Below the pieces are notes generated by a model. It did not search any database, had not been told where the DNA came from, and was given only the letters and a program-made list of their open reading frames with translations. The translations under genes were made by a program, and so were the position numbers. DNA of 64,000 bases from Halocaridina rubra (taxonomy: Eukaryota; Arthropoda; Malacostraca; Decapoda; Atyidae), in contig JAXCGZ010007708.1 of the NCBI GenBank assembly GCA_037179515.1, forward strand, positions 58,696 through 122,695, in the 5' to 3' direction. Position 1 is the stretch's first letter; every line of letters begins with the position of its first letter. Shown here piece by piece: positions 45,035 to 59,976 of this stretch.

Positions 45035-47660
45035 AGAGAATCATACATACATACATACATATACCTTGGCTGTTTCCCCCTTTAGTTGGGGGGTAGCCGA
45101 CATCAAGAAAGGAAAACAAATAGGGGGATTACTTTGCTCTATGGGCAATGACGAGGGAGCTAGCGACCGTTCAGATGGCACTGCTGGAGTGCCACAGCCC
45201 ATCCTCCCTGCTCTTCCACAACCTGTGTCGCTTCACAACTGCCAGCTCCTCCTACTGCCCCTACCACAGGGCTATCTCTGTAAGATGCAGCCCCGTGGTA
45301 ACAGCAGATGCCCATCAGAGCCGCGTCACAATCGCTCGCCACTCATTCCTATTCCTAGCACACTCGCTTGCTTCCCTCACATCCATCCTCCTATCATTCA
45401 GGGCTCTCCTTACTCCATCCATCCATCCAAACCTAGGCCTCCCTCTAGCATTTCTCCCATCAACTCTCGCATTCATCACCTTTTTCAGCAGCCTTTCATC
45501 ATCCATCCTTTCCACATGGCCAAACCATCTCAGAACATTCATATCTACTCTGGCCGCAATTTCTCTCCTAACACCCATTCTTGCTCTCACCACTTCATTC
45601 CTAACCCTATCCAATCGAGATACACCAATCATACTCCTCAGGCATTTCATCTCAAACACATTTTGGTTTCCGTCTCTCACTTACTTTCATACCCCATAAC
45701 TCTGATCCATACATTACAGTTGGCACAACCACTTTCTCATACAAAACTTTCTTAACATTCATTTCCAACCCTCTATTCTTCATCACTCCTTTCAATGCAC
45801 TCAACACTTTACATCCTTCATTTACTCTGTGACACACATCTGCTTCCACTCCACCATTTGCAGCTATAACCGAGCCTAAATACTTAAACTGATTAACCTC
45901 CTCAAGTGTCTCTCCATTCAACATAACATTCAATCCAGCGCCATACTCATTTCTTGTACACCTCATAACCTTACTCTTTCCCACATTCACTCGCAGTTTC
46001 CTTCTCTCACACACCATTCCAAATTCTGACACTACCTGACACAGCTTTTCCTCTGAATCTGCCACCACCACAGTATCATCTGCAAACAGCAACTGATTCA
46101 GCTCCCACTCGTTATCATCCCCATCTACCATTCTCAAACCTCGACCACGCACTCGCTCATTCACCTCTCTTACAACTCCATCAATATACAAATTGAACAG
46201 CCATGGTGACATCACACATCCCTGTCTCAGTCCCACACTCACTGGAAACCACTCACTCACTTCATTCCCTACCCTAACACAAGCTCTACTACCCTCATAC
46301 AAACTCTTCACTGCATGTAACAATTTACCATTTATTCCATATAATCTCAAAACATTCCACATAGCCTCTCTATCAACTCTATCATATGCTTTCTCCAGAT
46401 CCAAAAATGCAAAATACACATCCTTACCCTTTGCTAAATATTTCTCACATAACTGCCTAACTATAAAAATCTGATCTATACAACCTCTACCTCTCCTAAA
46501 ACCACTCTGCACTTCCGCGATCACATATTCTGTCTTATCCCTAATCCTATTAACCAGTATCCTACCATACACTTTTCCTACCACACTCCACAAACTTATA
46601 CCCCTAAAATTACTGCATTCATACATATCTCCCTTACCTTTGTATAGGGGCACTATACAGGCAATCACCCAATCCACTGGCACCAATGACAACATAAAGC
46701 ATATATTAAACACTCTCACTAACCATTCCAATGCAGTCACACCCCCTTCTTTCAACATCTCCGCTCTCACACCATCCATTCCAGGTGCTTTACCTGCTTT
46801 CGCTTCATACAATGCCCTTTTCACCTCCTCTCTTGTAATCTCTTTCTCATTTTCATCTCCCATTACTGGCCCTTGAACCCCTCCCACTGCCACTATAGCT
46901 GCCTCTCTATCTTCCTCAACATTCAGCAAGCACTCAAAATATTCTGCCCATCTTTTCCTTGCATCGTTCCCTCTTAACATCTGTCCATTCACATCTTTCA
47001 CTGTCTCTTCCATCCTCGATCCACCCTTCCTTGCTCTCTTCACTTCTTTCCAAAACTTCTTTTTATTCTCCTCATATGACCTACTAAAATCCTGTCCCCA
47101 CCTAACATTTGCCAACCTCTTCTCTTCCTCTACCTTCCGCTTGGTTTCCACATTTTTCTCCCTATATCTTTCATACTTCTCCCTACTTTTACACTGCAGC
47201 CATTCCTCAAAAGCCCTCTTTTTCTCTTCCACCTTCATTTTCACCCCTTCATTCCACCACTCGCTGCCCCTCCTCATGCCACCTCCAACAAACCTCTTTC
47301 CACACACATCACTTGCATGTCCCACAAAACATTCTTTCATCAACCCCCATTCCTCCCCTAACTCCCCAACTTCTCTTTCTTTCACCCTGTCATATGCCAC
47401 TCTCAACCTGTCCTGATATTCCTGTCTCTTCTCTGGCTTTTTCAACTCTTCCACCTTCACTATTTCCCTTCTACATCCCCCCACACTATTTCCCCACTCT
47501 TTTGCTACTACCACTTTTGCTTCAACCAAAAAATGATCAGATATCCCAGCAGCCACACCCCTGAATGCATGTACATCTTTCACTCTACCAATCATGCTCT
47601 TTGCTACCAACACATAATCCATCAATGCTCTTTCTTTCACTCTTCCATTTGATAATGATA
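45035..47660 (-). mobile_element. RTE-like LINE copy 1, 5' truncated
   Basis: Minus orientation. The 3' end at 45035-45135 has a hairpin with TTTCCCCCTTTTAGTTGGGG and a (TATG)n tail (plus strand CATACATACATACATA). The 5' end lies near 47650, inside the endonuclease domain. It interrupts the C-terminus of Tigger-B copy 2. The same family is at 29650-31870, and a 3' scrap is at 50893-50969. Confidence 0.85.
45315..47655 (-). pseudogene. RTE-like endonuclease/RT, 5' truncated and frameshifted
   Basis: About 676 codons are open from the endonuclease C-terminus (MDYVLVAKSMIGRVKDVHAF, AAGISDHFLVEAKV) through the RT. Motifs: AGKAPGMDGVRAEMLKEGG, NFRGISLWSVVGKVYGRIL, SGFRRGRGCIDQIFIVRQL, FLDLEKAYDRVDREAMW, SVGLRQGCVMSPWLFNLYID, LLFADDTVVVADSEEKL. 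Near 45660 one frameshift moves to NVFEMKCLRSMIGVSRLDRV, VLRWFGHVERMDDERLLKKV and ARGRPRFGWMDGV, ending at 45315. The RT active site is intact. The copy lacks most of the endonuclease, so it could not move by itself. Confidence 0.88.
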
Positions 47661-47784
47661 ATAATAATAATAATCTCCCCAATCATCATCAAAGGAAAAT
47701 TATTGTTGCCAATAATAATAATAATAAGATCTAAGGAGAAGTTTTAGAATAGACATCATGAAGGTAATGCAGAGGTATAGTAAA

Positions 47785-47945
47785 CCCAGCAGAGTGCTGG
47801 ATATTCAATACACATCTTTTATAATCCCTTCACATGACAGGTCATCCCACTCTCCATCTCTGTTTCTCTTTACAGCCTGATAAAGGCCATTTTATTTTAT
47901 AATTTTTGGCCTGTCCTGGTGTCATAATCATCTTTTTTTTTTTTT
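47785..47945 (-). repeat. Unclassified dispersed repeat R, copy 3
   Basis: Matches 30600-30795 (CATGACAGGTCAT-CACTCTCCATCTCTG, GATAAAGGC-TTTTATTTTA, GGCCTGTCCTGGTGTCA). A long T run ends it at 47937-47956. 47645-47720 also has two short (AAT)n runs. Confidence 0.6.
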
Positions 47946-47956
47946 TTTTTTTTTTT

Positions 47957-48034
47957 AAAGGCTGATCCTACTTCGCGATTTTCCTGGTTCGCGCCGGGTC
48001 CCGGAACCGAACTACCGTGATAAGGGAGGCAACA

Positions 48035-48036
<2 letters not shown>
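47957..48036 (+). mobile_element. Isolated Tigger-A right end
   Basis: GGCTGATCCTACTTCGCG ... GGGTCCCGGAACCGAAC ... GGGAGGCAACACTG is the right terminal repeat of family A without a matching left part nearby. (TA)n follows at 48037-48103. Confidence 0.8.

Positions 48037-48103
<67 letters not shown>
48037..48103. repeat. (TA)n tract between two Tigger-A ends
   Basis: 67 bp of TA between the isolated right end and the left end of copy A5. Confidence 0.95.
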
Positions 48104-48106
<3 letters not shown>

Positions 48107-50311
48107 TGATCCTTCGCTCTATCGAGTTTCTTGCCTCGCGAATTCACTGTACCGCGATTTTTTTTTTTCAATTTTTTTTTTGGGGGGGTATATGCAAAAG
48201 TATTCAAATATTAAAAAAATAAAAATTTTCAGTATTTAATTTTTTTTATGAAAAAAAAAAAAAAAATTCATTTAATTGCTAAAAAAAATTAATTTTCCAG
48301 CCTACGAATAATAAAACAGTAAAATATAGTAAAAAAACAAATTTTATATACATAACTCACAGTACTGCATCATGTGAAATAGTGTCCGATAGCGTACAAT
48401 GCATTGGGGTCGCACCTACGTGAGCTAGCATATATATTTATATTTCCAGTAGTTTCATGATTTTATTGATAAAATAATGTATTTCTTAGCCTAAGAATAA
48501 TAAAACAGTAAAAAATAGTAAAAACATAAATACCAACAGTATTGCACCATGTAAAATACGATACCGGTATCAGCGTTTTGGAAAACAAAAAGGGTCGAAC
48601 CTACGTAAGATAGTACATATTGAAATTTTCATTATTTTATTGATAAAACAAGTATTTTCTAGCCTAAGAGTAATAAAACAGTAAAAAATAGTAAAGAACA
48701 TAAATTTAGATAAATAACATGTAATTATCATCTTAGAAATATTGCATTTATCAAAAAGTATTTAAATGAAGATACCCTAAATACGCTTGTTCATAACCAT
48801 ATAATATCTAGATGGGGTTATTGCAATTCCCTTTACTATGGTTTGCCCAACAATTTATTAAAAAAAACTTCAGATCATTCAAAATAAAGCAGCAAGATTA
48901 ATAAAAGGCACACAGCGACGTCAAGAATTACACCGACACTGATTGAATTGCATTGGCTGCCGATAAAAGCAAGAATTGTATACAAAATCTGTTTGCTAAC
49001 CTACAAGACATTAAAGACCGGAGAACTGAAATACTTACATGAGTATTTAGTCCCTTTTGAACTTGGAACAAACATCACAGTGAGAAATGCAAATGACAAA
49101 TATAGACTGAATGAACCAAGATCTAATCGAAATATAGGTAGTAAAACCTATGAATATAGTGCTCCAAGATTATATAATGAATTATCAGTGCTACTCAAAG
49201 ACAGTGAAGATGTGGTGCAATTCAAGAAAAAACTGAAAACATACTTATTTGAAAAATGCTACGATATCAAACTCTTTACTATAAATGAGCCTTTCAAGGT
49301 GTGAGAGAGATAAAAAGTAAAAAACGAAAATCTGAATAAACTTAAGACCCGCCAGAGAGGAGGTGAAGCCTTCTACAGGAGGGTATAAACCACAAAAAGT
49401 AAAAATAAAAGTAAAAGCATTGCATCATGTGAAATAGTGTCAAATAGCGTACAATGTATTGGGGTCGCACCTACGTGAGCTAGCATATATATTAAAATTT
49501 CCAGCAGTTTCATGATTTTATTGATAAAAAAACGTATTTCTTAGCCTAAGAATAATAAAACAGTAAAAAATAATAAAAAACATAAATACTAACAGTATTG
49601 CACCATGTAAAATACGATACCGACATCAGCGTTTCGGACAAAGAGTTGCACCATCTTCCATTGTCTTGCCTCACTCGTTCAGTCTAACTCACGTGTGCGC
49701 CGTTCATGTTGTGCTTATTAATACGTTATGCTTGTGATTTATTTTCTTCACTTTTTTCAACCTCTGCAATGCCTCCCAAGCATCCTTCATCTTCTAAGGC
49801 TTCTGGTAGTGAGCCTAAGCGGCAGAGGAAGATGTTAACCATAACAGATAAGGTGAAACTCTTAGATATGTCGGCCGCTATTTTGGCCTCAATGAATAAC
49901 AGCCGTAAAGCTGTTATTGGCTGCGGAATAATTTCCTCTGGCGTCTACAAACTCATTACCACCTCATTCACGGTAAGTTTACCTATCACGTACATAAAAT
50001 TTACGTTGCATGCTGTTATTTATAAAGTAAAGGGTGGTTTATTAACAGTGCAGGGAGGGTTTATACAGTAAACATAAAAATTATTGTAAAATACCCATGT
50101 ACATGAGTATGTCATATAAATTTACACTTGCTGTTATTTATGAAGTAAAGGGTGGTTTGTTAACAGTACAGGGAGGGTTTATACAGTTTATACAGTGTAA
50201 ACGTAAAAATAAATAAAAATATCTATGTACATATAGGCTGATCCTACTCCGCAATTTTCCTGTCTCGCGCCGGGTCCCAGAAACGAACCTTCGCGATAAT
50301 TGAAGGAACAC

Positions 50312-50315
<4 letters not shown>
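48104..50315 (+). mobile_element. Tigger-A copy A5, internally deleted
   Basis: Left end CAGTGATCCTTCGCTCTATC at 48104; right end TTGAAGGAACACTATG at 50315. The transposase start at 49769 (MPPKHPSSSKASGSEPKRQR, KMLTITDKVKLLDM) is joined to SAAILASMNNSRKAVIGC, the same junction as in A4. Four 5' subterminal units and two 3' units are present. An L2-like LINE fragment is inserted at about 48713-49415. Confidence 0.85.
48713..49415 (+). pseudogene. L2-like LINE C-terminal fragment inside A5
   Basis: Frame +3 from 48948 reads MHWLPIKARIVYKICLLTYK, LKTGELKYLHEYLVPFELG, SNRNIGSKTYEYSAPRLYNE, FKKKLKTYLFEKCYDIKLF, the typical end of an L2/CR1-clade polymerase protein. Upstream, in another frame, is LFYGLPNNLLKKT-like and QNKAARLIKG-like sequence. 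5' truncated, with at least one frameshift. Confidence 0.75.
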
Positions 50316-50409
<94 letters not shown>

Positions 50410-50434
50410 TTATATATTTATATATATACACACA
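50316..50434. repeat. (TA)n tract between A5 and A6
   Basis: About 118 bp, ending TATATACACA before the next Tigger end. Confidence 0.95.
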
Positions 50435-50969
<535 letters not shown>

Positions 50970-52554
50970 TACAGTAATCCTTCGTTTATCGCGAAGGTTC
51001 GGTTCCGGGACCTGGCGCAATAGAGGAATTTTCGCAAAGTAGGATCACCCTATATGTACATAGATATTTTAATTTATTTTTACGCTTACACTGTATAAAC
51101 TATATAAACCCTCCCTGTACTGTTAACAAACCACCCTTTACTTCATAAATAACAGCATGCAAGGGTAAATTTATATGAAAGTGATAGATAAACTGTGAAT
51201 GAGGTGGTAATGACATGACATACTCATGTACATAGGTATTTTACAATTATTTTTACGTTTACTGTATAAACCCCTCCTGCACTGTTAAAAAACCACCCTT
51301 TACTTTATAAATAACAGCATGCAACGTAAATTTATACGTACGTGATAGGTAAACTTACCGCGAATGAGGTGGTAATGACGTTTGTAGACGCCAGAGGAAA
51401 TTATTCCGAAGCCAATAACAGCTTTACAGCTGTTATTCATTGAGGCCAAAATAGCGGCCAACATCCGTAAACCTTTTTCCTTCTTTCAGCATATCTAAGA
51501 GTTTCACCTTATCTGTTATGGTTAACATATTCCTTTGCCACTTAGGCTCACTACCAGAAGCCTTAGAAGATGAAGGATGCTTGGGAGGCATTGCAAAGGT
51601 TAAAATACGCGAGTAAAAAATCACAAGCAAAACGTATTAATAAGCACAACGTGAACGGCGCACATGTGAGTTAGACTGAACGAGTGAGGCGAGACAATGG
51701 AAGATGGTGGGAGAACCAAACTTCAACGAAAAAGCCAATCAGACCCCATGATACAGATCTCTCACTCTTTCAGCCAACAGCATTCCATGAAGTATCTCAC
51801 GTAGGTGCGAGCCTTTGTCCGAAACGCTGATACCGGTATCGTATTTTACATGGTGCAATACTGTTAGTATTTATGTTTTTTACTATTTTTTACTGTTTTA
51901 TTATTCTTAGGGTAAGAAATACGTTTTTTTTATCAATAAAATCATGAAACTGCTGGAAATTTTAATATATATGCTAGCTCACGTAGGTGCGACCCCAATA
52001 CATTGTACACTATCGGACAGTATTTCACATGATGCAATACTGTTATATATCTAAATTTATGTTTTTTACTATTTTTTACTGTTTTATTACTCTTAGGCTA
52101 GGAAATACTTGTTTTATCAATAAAATAATGAACATTTCAATATGTACTAGCTCACGTAGGTGCGACCCTTTTCGTTTTCCGAAACGCTGATACCGCTATC
52201 GTATTTTACATGGTGCAATACTGTTAGTATTTATGTTTTTTACTATTTGTTATTGTTTTATTATTCTTAGGCTAAGAAATACGTTTTTTTATCAATAAAA
52301 TCATGAAACTACTGGAAATTTTACTATATGCTAGCTCACGTAGGTGCGACACTTTGCGTTTTCCGAAACGCTGATACCAGTGTCGTACTTTCTATGGTGC
52401 AGAGTTACATGTTCAAATTTATGTTTTTTTTTACTATTTCTTACTGTTTTATTATTCGTAGGCTGGGAAATAATTTTTTTTTATCAATTAAATAATTAAA
52501 TTTTTTTTCCAATAAAAAATGAAAATACTTAAAATATTTATTTTTTAATATTTT

Positions 52555-54593
<2,039 letters not shown>

Positions 54594-54686
54594 TATATAT
54601 ATGTATATATATATATATATATAATATATATATCGCGATACAGTGAATTCGCGAGGGAAGAAACGCTACAGAGCGAAGGATCACTG

Positions 54687-54853
<167 letters not shown>

Positions 54854-54854
54854 C

Positions 54855-54967
54855 AGTTTCGGTTTTACATCACGGACTCCCTTTTCTACCAAGGGCTAGG
54901 ACGTGACGACGGGCGAACCCTTGACTTGACGCCTCAGAGTTGCGGACGCTACCGCTTGAGCCACAGT

Positions 54968-54970
<3 letters not shown>
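54855..54970 (-). repeat. tRNA-derived SINE, family 1
   Basis: Minus strand: box A TGGCTCAAGCGGTAGC, box B GGGTTCGCCC, then CCCTTGGTAGAAAAGGGAGT CCGTGATGTAAAACC. (TA)n on its 3' side (54687-54853) could be its tail. Confidence 0.75.

Positions 54971-55059
<89 letters not shown>
54971..55059. repeat. (TA)n tract
   Basis: About 88 bp between the family-1 SINE and the family-2 SINE array. Confidence 0.95.
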
Positions 55060-55062
<3 letters not shown>

Positions 55063-55725
55063 CAAATAAGCACATTCCCATATGTGAAAACATGAATCAT
55101 TTTTACCCCAAACGGGACTTTAACCTAGGACACATAATTACTGTGCCAAGGCACTACCAACTACACCACAGAAGGTCTAAAAGGGAAGCAAACCTTACAG
55201 CTTTGTTTGCTATACTAGGAATGATCGCATTCTCTCTGAATGCCACTCTGTTCATATTACAGTTTCCCCCACCCTCACTTGTGGCTTCGTTTTCGCATTG
55301 AATTCCATTCTCAATCTCATTAGGGACCAACAATAATCAAATAAGTACATTACCATATGTGAAAACAAGAATCATTTTTACCCCGACCAACTTGAACCTA
55401 GGACACATAATTACTGTGCCAAGGCACTACCAATTATACCACAGAAGGTCTAAAAGGGAAACAAACCTTACAGCTTTATCTGCTATACTAGGAATGAACA
55501 CAATCTCTCTGAATGGCACTCTATTCATATAACAGTTTCCCCCAACCTCACTCGTGGCTTCGTTTTTGCATTTAATTCAATTCCCAATCTCAGTAGAGAC
55601 CAACAATAATCAAATAAGCACATTACGATATGTGAAAACATGAATAATTTTTACACAGACCGGGACTTGGACCTAGGACACATAATTACTATGCCAAGGT
55701 GCTACCCTATGTTTTTTTGCCTCTC
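55060..55725 (-). repeat. Tandem array of tRNA-derived SINE family 2
   Basis: Two full units and one partial unit of about 265 bp in the same direction. Heads on the minus strand: TTCTGTGGTGTAGTTGGTAG (box A) near 55175 and 55450, and box B GGTTCAAGT-like near 55125, 55395 and 55670. Bodies share GGGGTAAAAATGATTC, TTTTCACATATG and GATTATTGTTGGTC. The same family is at 38395-38745. Confidence 0.75.
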
Positions 55726-55804
55726 CAGACTCACCTTCCCCACTTGAAATCCACTCTAAGTCAGCTTTCAGGAACAGAACCCTGATGTAGAGTGTGGACC
55801 CCCT

Positions 55805-56682
<878 letters not shown>

Positions 56683-56886
56683 CAAAGTAATCAGATGTCC
56701 CAAGTCTTCCAACCTCTACAGGCTCCTCAGAGGGCGAACGTGCTTGCATAACCACAGCTGTGCCTTCTACTATGATAAAGAAGTCGTCACCAGGTTCTCC
56801 CTGCCTTACCACAGTAGATCCTGATTCTATGGATACTGGTTCTAAAGCATCAGCAACAACCAATCGCTCCCATTTGTCAAGGGATT
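56683..56886 (-). CDS. Prkar1: PKA type I regulatory subunit, exon in cAMP-binding domain B
   Basis: Minus strand, 204 nt, acceptor GTATTTCAG, donor TTG then GTTAGT, phase 1 on both sides. It encodes [18 protein letters not shown], the binding-domain B stretch [20 protein letters not shown] and [13 protein letters not shown]. In PKA-RI the next residues (EIALL ... PRAATV) hold the glutamate and arginine that bind cAMP in site B; they should be in a further exon, which is not found in the window to the left. Domain B therefore reads as incomplete here. The protein holds the catalytic subunit inactive until cAMP binds. Confidence 0.92.
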
Positions 56887-57087
56887 CTGAAATACAACAA
56901 GGTACACAAAATTCTTAACTCAGGAGAAACATTCATAAATATATGTTGAAGTTAACCTTGCTTAACTGTTATCTTAAAACTTAAGATTATCTTTACTGGA
57001 TTTCTTGTTTGCTTTATTACGACACAGCTCTGCTTATTTCAGAAATATCAGAAAACAATTTCCACAACAGAAATGCAATAAACTTAC

Positions 57088-57307
57088 CAAGAATAGAAAC
57101 CTTAGACAAAAATTCTTCATACATTTTTCGTTTCCTTATGGTGGAGCCCATGAGGATCCGTCTGTATGAATCTCTGTCTATACCCCAGAGTTTTGTATCT
57201 GTTTTAGCCTTGACTGTTGCCTGCCTTGGAGTTCCATATATAAGAGCAAGCTCACCAAAGCTTCCTCCATCACTGATGCTAGTTACATGTTCACAGTTTA
57301 CAAATAT
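57088..57307 (-). CDS. Prkar1: PKA type I regulatory subunit, exon in cAMP-binding domain A
   Basis: Minus strand, 220 nt, acceptor ATCTTCAG, donor TTCTTG then GTAAGT, entering in phase 0 and leaving in phase 1. It encodes [15 protein letters not shown], the phosphate-binding cassette [40 protein letters not shown] and [14 protein letters not shown]. The cAMP-binding glutamate (GELAL) and arginine (TPRQ) are both present. The residue after the arginine is glutamine where most RI proteins have alanine. It joins the exon at 58204-58404 as GEVE-IFVN. Confidence 0.93.
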
Positions 57308-57310
57308 CTG

Positions 57311-58018
57311 AAGATGATGAAATTAATATTATTAAAAAAGTACTAAAGGATCACTGGTAGTGTTTCATGCAAGTCAAGGGTGTGACAGATAAGGATTCAA
57401 TAGTGGTAGGAGGAGGGAGGATTCCACAATTACATTCCTTGCATGATGTAAAGAGTAACTAAATGGGAGATTTTCTTTCTTAATTGAAACAAACTGAGAG
57501 AGGAGAAGAGCAAGATTAGGGCATATTGAAGTCCTAAAAGTTCGAATTATTTGTCAAAGATGTGAGCATCCTGCTGGCTTTAGTGGGATAAAGAATCTCG
57601 TTAGAAGAAAAATAGAATAAATCATTACAACTGAACACATCAGATTAGAAAAAAATGGCCAATTAAATATACGTTATATAAGATGTATTCTTAAAACTGC
57701 ATAAATTAAATTCTGATAAAATACGCTAACATTTTGAAAAGAAAATATAATTAATGCACTAAGTTAACATCTGATGATAGATTTAAATATTATAAACACC
57801 AATACTGTGAGCATTTATCTATTTACCTAAGCAAAATTGTAGTTATAATTAATGGCTACTTAACTTCACTTTGCATACTTATGTGAGGAAGAAGTTTTAC
57901 AAAAGGCCCTTAATTTCTACATATGAAACACATTTCCTTTGTACCTGCACTCCACGTGTAATGTAAATATTGTACATTTATAATTAACATTGCATAGTTT
58001 TTAACACTATGTGTCACT
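57311..58018. other. PKA-RI intron, nothing recognised
   Basis: AT-rich intron between two coding exons; no TE or exon signal seen. Confidence 0.6.
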
Positions 58019-58019
58019 A

Positions 58020-58168
58020 CTAATCCTCATTACAGGAATGGGCATAGATTGGAGTTGGGAAACAAAGGTTGGGTACCCTTCCTAATGCCCCTTAGTGGGA
58101 TTGGTCTTGAGTTTTTCACCTCCAATGTCGAGTATTCTAACCATTACACTAGTGCGGTTCCTAATATA
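58020..58168 (-). repeat. tRNA-derived SINE, family 3, in an intron
   Basis: Minus strand GGAACCGCACTAGTGTAATG then GTTAGAATACTCGACATTGG is tRNA Glu/Asp-like, with box A at TAGTGTAATGGTTAG and a box-B-like AACTCAAGACC. It continues CCCACTAAGGGGCATTAGGA. It lies 35 bp past the donor of the exon at 58204. Confidence 0.55.
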
Positions 58169-58203
58169 TTACACGAAGTCTGAAATTCCATGACTTATCT
58201 CAC

Positions 58204-58404
58204 CTCCACCTCTCCTTGGTCGATTATGTAAAAATTATCTCCTTCATCTCCCTGTTGGATAATGACCTCGCCTGGCAAAGCATTGACTGGGAACATGGCA
58301 TCAAAGATATCAGAACGCTCGTTCTCATCCAAATGGGCAAAGAGGACATTCTTTCCAATGGCTTTTTGTAAGGCAGCCATGGTTTTGTAGTCTTTTGGAA
58401 CCAC
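58204..58404 (-). CDS. Prkar1: PKA type I regulatory subunit, exon before and into domain A
   Basis: Minus strand, 201 nt (67 codons), acceptor ACTTCAG, donor GAG then GTGAGA, phase 0 on both sides. It encodes [40 protein letters not shown] and [27 protein letters not shown]. This is the N-terminal helical part and first strands of cAMP-binding domain A, very close to known RI proteins. Confidence 0.95.
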
Positions 58405-59430
58405 CTGAAGTACAGATATTGAAGGTTACACCTTACAGGCATTATGAGCCAAAAACACATCCTTATGGGTTTATACATATCTAATTCTGGGAGTTTATTA
58501 TACTAACCTGAAAAGAAAAGGCAGCGATTTAATATGATCTCATAGTACAAAATTGATTTTGTTAATAATGAGAAGATTCTACATATTAAAGCTTACACTT
58601 TTACTCTGACACATATTTCAAGTGCTACTCCATAACTCTCACTTTACATAAATATTATCAAAACTTCTACAGGAATTATACCATGATACATTAATTTTAT
58701 GAAAGAAAGTACAAATCAGTGGCATTGTAACTTATGACGTCAGTTAGTGAAAATTGCAAGGGCTACATTATTGAGTCAGACGAAAACTTCTTTGCAATCA
58801 AATTCAATTAATTTATGGAAGTAATTTCTTTAAACACTGCATGAAGAAATAGTAAGTACAGTAACTATATTCTAATAACTGCAGCAAACAACCCCTGCTC
58901 CTAATGGGACACGAGAACCTGAGCAATTATCTCCTCTTTCAACAAAACATACAACAATGTTTTTCTACACTGAGAAATGGCTCTCCCGTGGTCATTTCTC
59001 GTAACCTACATCTAACTGTTGATATTTAGAGCATCCCAGGGAACACATCATGGAAGACTACACCGCATACAACAACATACGCCACCAGCACTTCATATAT
59101 TCCCCGAGAGCTTTAATGGAAAGCACATTAAATGGAAAGCATCTTGGGGAACAACTACATATAAATGCTTCATCTTCTTCTCAGCTTTAACCCATTTTTA
59201 TATGGGGTCGCCGTTGTAAATGAGTCGTCTCCATCTATTTCTGTTCTGTGCTTCATTTTCATCAATACCTTTCCATTGCAAGTCATTCCCTATACAATCA
59301 CGCCATCTTTTTCTTGGTCTTCCTCTCCTCCTTTTACCCCGAACTTCAAATGTGAGGAAAGTTTATAAACAATACTGCAGTAATGCAAAAGTTTCATGTA
59401 TTCTTTCCATGGCTAAGAAGGCGACTTTAC
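58405..59430. other. PKA-RI intron with one RTE fragment
   Basis: Intron between exons 58204-58404 and 59431-59586. Apart from the RTE fragment at 59160-59355 nothing is recognised. Confidence 0.6.
59160..59355 (-). repeat. RTE-like LINE 3'-end fragment in an intron
   Basis: Minus-strand frame reads RRKRWRDCI, DLQWKGIDENEAQNRNRWRR, LIYNGDPI then stop and KWVKAEKKMKH. This parallels the C-terminus of the intact RTE at 17930-17990 (NQWRRLVKRCDPI, stop, KWE). Only about 200 bp of the 3' end is present. Confidence 0.7.
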
Positions 59431-59586
59431 CTTTTTGACATAGGAAGTGGCATCATCCTCTGAGAGCGGCTCTGCCGATATGGCACCCCTTCTGGTTTTG
59501 CTGGTGGCTATGTGGGTAGGCATGGGACTAAGGTCGTCTGCATCATCAGGAGTCACAACTCGACGTTCGCACTCCCTCACGGCTTC
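59431..59586 (-). CDS. Prkar1: PKA type I regulatory subunit, pseudosubstrate exon
   Basis: Minus strand, 156 nt (52 codons), acceptor GTTTTCAG, donor AAG then GTAAAG, phase 0 on both sides. It encodes EAVRECERRVVTPDDADDLS, PMPTHIATSKTRRGAISAEP and LSEDDATSYVKK. RRGAIS is the inhibitor (pseudosubstrate) sequence: alanine takes the place of the phosphorylated serine, which identifies type I rather than type II. It sits in the active cleft of the catalytic subunit when cAMP is absent. The docking/dimerisation exons that precede it are not found up to the right edge. Confidence 0.95.
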
Positions 59587-59721
59587 CTGAAAACATAACA
59601 GAAATCAAATATTGGAAATATTGATAAACTAAATAAGATAATGCATTGTAAAAGTATATTATTTGCATACATTTCAAAACATGCTTACTCCAGGACATTC
59701 TTCCCCTCATAATAGGTTTCT

Positions 59722-59905
59722 GTGGCTGGGTGGTAACGCACGTGACTTTGATTCATCAGGACGTTGTTTCGAGACCCGCCATGGTTTGAGGTTAGAAAAG
59801 GCATTCACTCAAGGTAAAATTTGCACTGTCAAAACCAAAGTAGAAAAGTAGGACTGACGTAAAACCTGACCACATATACGAGCGTATGTATGTATGTATG
59901 TGATT
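59722..59905 (+). repeat. tRNA-derived SINE, family 1
   Basis: Box A TGGCTGGGTGGTAACGC, box B GTTTCGAGACCC, body with CAAAACCAAAGTAGAAAAG, tail of (GTAT)n at 59884-59900. The tail meets the 3' end of a minus-strand LINE. Confidence 0.75.
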
Positions 59906-59976
59906 GCCTAATTGTGCTTCCGGAAAAGAGCCCCAAGCTCGTAACTTCCCGTCTCCTTGTCAATTCTATTTTGTAC

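Noticed and set aside
54855..55725. Functional tRNA genes
   Set aside because: Box A and box B are present, but the acceptor stems do not pair and SINE bodies and tails follow, so these are SINEs.
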